A stretch of DNA of 64,000 nucleotides from Lepus europaeus (Eukaryota; Chordata; Mammalia; Lagomorpha; Leporidae), in NCBI RefSeq assembly GCF_033115175.1, contig NC_084828.1, positions 32,114,388 to 32,178,387 on the forward strand, written 5' to 3'. Under the pieces are notes generated by a model. The model was not told the origin of the DNA, did no database searches, and was given only the letters and a program-made list of their open reading frames with translations. Both the position numbers and the translations under genes were made by a program. Shown in pieces: positions 59,560 through 64,000 of this stretch; positions within the stretch are counted from its first letter, which is position 1, and each line of letters opens with the position of its first letter.

Positions 59560-62500
59560 AAAGAGAATGTACTAATAGACTTTATGATCAAAGTTTGATG
59601 TATTAATGAATTAGCATCTATCAATAATAATTTTGGTAAACCTCTGATCCACTGCATAGTAAAGAAATCTCTATGATAATTTGATACATTTTTTTTCTTT
59701 TTACTTTGTTATTGAAAAACTAGAAGTCTTGCTAAGGTAGTACAGCTCTGGTATTTTCATTCAAACCTGTTCATCAAAAATAATTCTACAAAACAAAGAA
59801 CTAATAACAGAACATTTACATGGCATACATTAAGTAATTTACTAAATATATAAAGCTATAGCAAGTGATACTTGATTTAACATGGTAAACTTTTATAGTG
59901 TAAATTTTCCTCAACAGCAATATACATCCTTAAAAATGCATTGTGGATCAGATTTCTTCAGTTCAAACATTCATCATATAACTGTTTCATAAATGTAATT
60001 TAAGATAAATTCAACATCTTATTGGACAAGCTGAAACAAAAGGTGTGGGTTTGTTATATAACTGCATTCTTTAACAGTAGTATCCATTAAGAATCACTTT
60101 GGTTGCTATTGTTGATAACCAAAGTTTCTTCTATATGTATGATTTGGAAATTGTTATGGAAGACTGTGTGCACATTATAGAACTTCTGTGATTGAGCCAG
60201 TAATTAGCAGTTAAATCTGTGTATTTTGGGAATAAGTGACCTGAGAATGTTGCAGAATATACCATGATTTCAACTTCAAGTGGAGCAAAGGCTTGGCAGT
60301 GTTTGGGAGCACGGTCCACTCATGGACTGTAAATTACTTTCTAAGTTTTCACATGGCAGAAAGCAGCTGTAACCAACAAAAATAAACACATGTGCAAGCA
60401 TACATACATACACATAAAAACTCACAATTCCAAAACATATGTATTCTTACTCTGTGATTCAATAAATATTTTAGCAGAACATTCTATATAATAAAAAGTA
60501 TATAAAGTTTTTGTCTTCAAAGATGAGGAGCATTTTCTAAAACAGAGTGTACTCTGAGTAAATGCAGAGTGTCTGCTAAGTATACTAAAAACCTTAGGAG
60601 CTTTGATCAGATGCCAGCTGTTACATCAGTTCTGTTGGTAATCTTTCTTACTGATCTGTGACCTTGACCTTGTGCTGGTGTCTGTATGTCAAATCTATTT
60701 TAGGGATGGGGAAACCATAGTTGAGTGTAATAGGATTTATGCTCCAATCTCAAAGGATGTTTATATACTATAAACGCTCAATTCTAGGAGAAAAAGATCT
60801 ATTTTCCATTATATTTCTTATTTTGATAGAAATTGGGAAATATTATGTGTCTGAAAACTGATAGCACCAGTTACTTTGCAATTGGGAAAGGTTAGTAGAA
60901 GCTATACCCCTTGTTACTTTTAAACTCTGTTTTATATGTACATGCTATCAAAATAAGTTAATGATTATTTTGTATTTCTTCAGAGAAACTGTTGTAGAAG
61001 ACAATGACTAGACCTTAATGCTGATGATATTGCATGTATTCTCTGTCATATAATTATTCTGGATTTTTAGAAATTATAGCTAAAGTCAATTTTATTTAAC
61101 TATTCTAGTTTTGATATTTGCAAGGCAGTGCAGCACAGCACCCAAGAATGTATTGCATTTTATAAAACAGAAATTGGCAATTTAGCTTTTTCTCTAGCTC
61201 CTTTGATTCTTCAGCCATTTGATTTTTAACTTAAATTCTCCAACTTCTAATTTTGATTTTGAAGTTGGTATTTTATTTTAGATACAGAGGCAGAATAAAA
61301 TGAATAACGGATTTATTGTGTCTGATCCACACATGTAAGACTTCTGAGCGTCATTCGGAACAAAGAAGTCCTTTATTTTGATTATCAATTATAGTTGTAT
61401 TTGTGTCTCTAAGACTATTATTTTAGCTTACTTTTACATTTGTGTATGTTGCCGAAGATCTTAAATCTTTACTGTTATCTTCCATTTTATTCAGTATATA
61501 GCCATTTTGAGATAAGCAGAAGTTCCAGTTTGAATGTAAGTTCACATTTAGCTTTTAAATAAACATCTGTTTGAAATTCTGTGACCCTAATGAAAAAATA
61601 GCAAAGATAAATAACTTTGGGGGGATTGGGTGGGTAGGGTATACAGCTATTTCAAAACCATTTCCTTCCCCTAGAATTCACTAAAAAGACTATAAAACAT
61701 ATTAGTCAGTGCTGCTTCCTTGACTTTATGACAGAGTATCATCTTTCTGGTTAAAATGCTTGTCATTTTTATCAACTAAAATTTGACAAATTACTTGGAT
61801 TCATAGAAATAAAATTTTAGAGTTGAAGAGGCCCGCAGATACTTATGTCCTTGTGCTGAACACTTAAGTTGGACAAGCAGCAGTGTCTCCTGATGAGCCT
61901 TTTTAATAGAGAATGTGAGTGACACTGTTTTACTCCTAGGGAAGCAGCTGACAAGCAAGTTAAAGCTGATGGGCCTGGAAGTTAGGAGCAAATTTGGCCT
62001 TGGGCAAAAATCTGTTAAGTCCCTCGGGTTGCAGTGGAGAACCGCCCGGGCATCTGCCTCACTCTGCAGTGTCAGTCAGCGGCCTGCCTGTCTCCCACCT
62101 CTGAAGCCTGTTTGCACCTAGAAGGAGACCCCTTGGGACAGAGTCCAAAAACTCACAGTGAGGATCGCAAATGTTGCGTTCAGTTGAGCAGAATGTTTTA
62201 AAATAAGTTCACTTTAGGGGGCAGGGTATACCCATTAAATTGTGCAACCAATAAACATAATACTGCAAAAAAATTGTTTTGTAATTCAGATCAGAGTATA
62301 TATTAATTATAATTCATTTTTGCAAGAAGTTAGAATTATGAAATTTTCTAATGAGATTTTAAGCTTACTCTTTTACTATTTCCTTTCTGTTCTCTGCTAG
62401 GAAATGCCAACCCTTGAATTTTTTTTCATTAACTTTCTTTTAGTTTATGCTAGAGAACTCACTGTCTTTACAATTTGATGAAGCTTCAAGGCTCTCATCT

Positions 62501-62657
62501 AAAACGTTGCCTGTTCTTTCTAGTTCTGTGAAATTAAGCATTGAGGTTTATGTATTCTAATTTTTATTAGACTCTTGATTTAGAAAGTTCATCCATTTAG
62601 ATAAAATGTTTGGTTTTACATCCTGTTGATAAATGGTACTTGGGTTTTTGTTTCTTA
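59560..62657. other. CSINE-free AT-rich block
   Basis: About 3.1 kb with no recognised transposon. 61930-62150 is richer in GC and open in one frame but has no clear splice sites. Confidence 0.5.
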
Positions 62658-62663
62658 CTCAAC

Positions 62664-62667
<4 letters not shown>

Positions 62668-62694
<27 letters not shown>

Positions 62695-62995
62695 TTCATT
62701 TGTTTGAAAGGCAGAGTTATAGAGAGGCAGAGAGAGAGAGAGATCTACCACCCGCTGATTCAGTCCCCAAATGGCCTCAGTATCCGGGGCTGGGCCTGGC
62801 TGAAGCCAGGAGCTTCTTCCAAAGTCTCCCCCATAGGTGGACGGGGACCAAGGATTTGGATCTTCTGCTGTTTTCCCAGGTGCTTAGCAGGGAGCTGAAT
62901 CCGAAGTGGAGCAGCCAGCACCTGAATCAGCAATGATACAGGATGCCAGTACTGCAGGCAGCAGGCTTTACCTGTTACGCCACAGTGCAGGCCCC
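62668..62995 (-). mobile_element. CSINE with long poly(A)
   Basis: Minus-strand copy with a T run of about 25 (62664-62689) and the head CGCCACAGTGCAGGCCCC. The TSD CTCAACTTTT is at 62658-62667 and 63000-63009. Confidence 0.93.
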
Positions 62996-63986
62996 ATTGC
63001 TCAACTTTTGAACTTGCTTTCACAGTCCTATCTTAGAGGGAAGCAAGAGCCTCTGCATTATTTACTTGGATTTCCAGGAACTGGGCCTGTCAATCCAAAT
63101 GCTCATGCCTTTAAATGCAAGACTCAAATTGATATTACTGGATTATACAGAAGAAACTGAGCAAGATATCATGGAAACATTTGAAAGTCAAGAAGTATTT
63201 CTTAAATATAATTGAAATAACATACCACATGATTTCATAGATACTTAATTACTTAAATATGTTTGTATTGGAGAATCTGATTGCAAGTAAGGTATGGAAT
63301 TGTTCTCTTAAAAACAATTTGTAAAAGACCTTTGTTAATATTTATTTATTCTCAGCGAGAAGGAGTCTCACATTTAAGAATTATATTAGATGTGTCTCTT
63401 ATTTATCTAAGTAAAATCTTAGCACTTGGGTTTTACCATTTTGAAGTGTATAAAAAGTTAAGCAAAGTTTCCTTGTGCTTAATAAACCATTTTCAAATAG
63501 AAACGTTGCAATGGAGACAATTTGCTTTGCAGAATCAGTGTGACATGCCTTTGTGAGTTACGTTATGTAAATTATTTACAATTGTCTTTCATTTACAAGT
63601 CTGAAAATATTAACACTTCAACTCAATATCAGATATTTTTAAAAATTAATTGCAGGCCTTTTAAAAACTGTAATTTGAAAAGCATTTTTCTAGATATTTT
63701 TAAAAATTACCTATGTGTTGACACTTCAGATCTTTCCCAAAATCTGTCCATGCATATATGGTTAGGGTTTCATAAACTTCCTTCATGATTTTGTTCAATT
63801 TTCTTATTTTTGGATAATTTATCTCACTATAACAATTTTTTTTTTTGCTGCATGCTAGTAGAACCAGTAAATCTTTAGTTTTGTAAATTTTAAAAGATTT
63901 TCATGCTGATAAACAATTTTAAATGAATAAAAGGAAGATTAAGTTATAATTTTTAAATTGTTACATAACTAGACATAAGTTTTGCT
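62996..63986. other. AT-rich unique sequence
   Basis: Nothing recognisable between the last full CSINE and the partial one at the window end. Confidence 0.5.
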
Positions 63987-64000
63987 GGGGCCGACACTGT
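63987..64000 (+). mobile_element. Start of a CSINE cut by the window edge
   Basis: The last 14 bases, GGGGCCGACACTGT, match the first bases of plus-strand CSINE heads in this window. Confidence 0.75.

Noticed and set aside
1..64000. CRISPR-like arrays, operons, phage or plasmid systems
   Set aside because: The repeats are interspersed retroelements and microsatellites of a mammalian genome; no regularly spaced array or prokaryotic gene was seen.

Overview
This window is nuclear DNA from a lagomorph, most likely rabbit (Oryctolagus) or hare. The main evidence is about 34 copies of the lagomorph tRNA-derived C-repeat SINE (CSINE), in several age classes, with target-site duplications (TSDs) readable by eye. 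Rabbit-type L1 3' ends and one rabbit-type L1 5' end agree with this. The DNA is AT-rich with long non-coding stretches. It has no bacterial-style gene packing and no operon, CRISPR array, tRNA gene or rRNA gene. The many short open frames are almost all transposon sequence or chance.

Only one stretch looks like part of a functioning protein-coding gene. It is a 122-bp candidate internal exon at 22591-22712 (+), with a pyrimidine-rich AG acceptor, a GTGAGA donor and 40 open codons. I do not recognise the protein. If the exon is real, the window is mostly intron of a large plus-strand gene. The one recognisable pseudogene is a full-length, decayed processed copy of ribosomal protein L7 (RPL7) on the minus strand at 53863-54668, directly abutting a plus-strand L1 tail.

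Layout. 1-10 kb: relics of Tigger-like DNA transposons, an MLT1-type LTR, L1M, L2 and MIR, with six CSINEs. 10.1-18.8 kb: a 5'-truncated lagomorph L1 with clear TSDs, an old L2 and an old L1 broken up by CSINEs, and two CSINEs nested tail to tail. 19-24 kb: L2, MIR and L1M relics and the candidate exon. 24-28 kb: CSINEs, a Tigger-like element and a 1.5-kb minus-strand L1 3' end. 30.4-31.5 kb: a hAT-Charlie-like relic split by an L1 insertion. 31.5-39.9 kb: no CSINE; after 34.2 kb no transposon that I recognise, with stretches that resemble conserved regulatory DNA. 40-48 kb: CSINEs plus an L1 5'-UTR-only fragment with a perfect 16-bp TSD and no 3' end (44.36-44.67 kb). 48.2-52.5 kb: another CSINE-free stretch. 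53.9-58.1 kb: the RPL7 pseudogene, an L1 tail and a dense CSINE cluster. 59.5-62.7 kb: CSINE-free, AT-rich. 62.7-64 kb: one CSINE and the start of another cut by the window edge.

The genes do not form a visible pathway. I found no previously undescribed biological system. The best leads are the unidentified exon, the anomalous L1 5'-UTR insertion, the RPL7/L1 junction, and the transposon-poor block at 34.2-39.9 kb. Repeat names come from remembered consensus sequences; old-repeat boundaries are approximate, while boundaries set by TSDs are good to a few bases.
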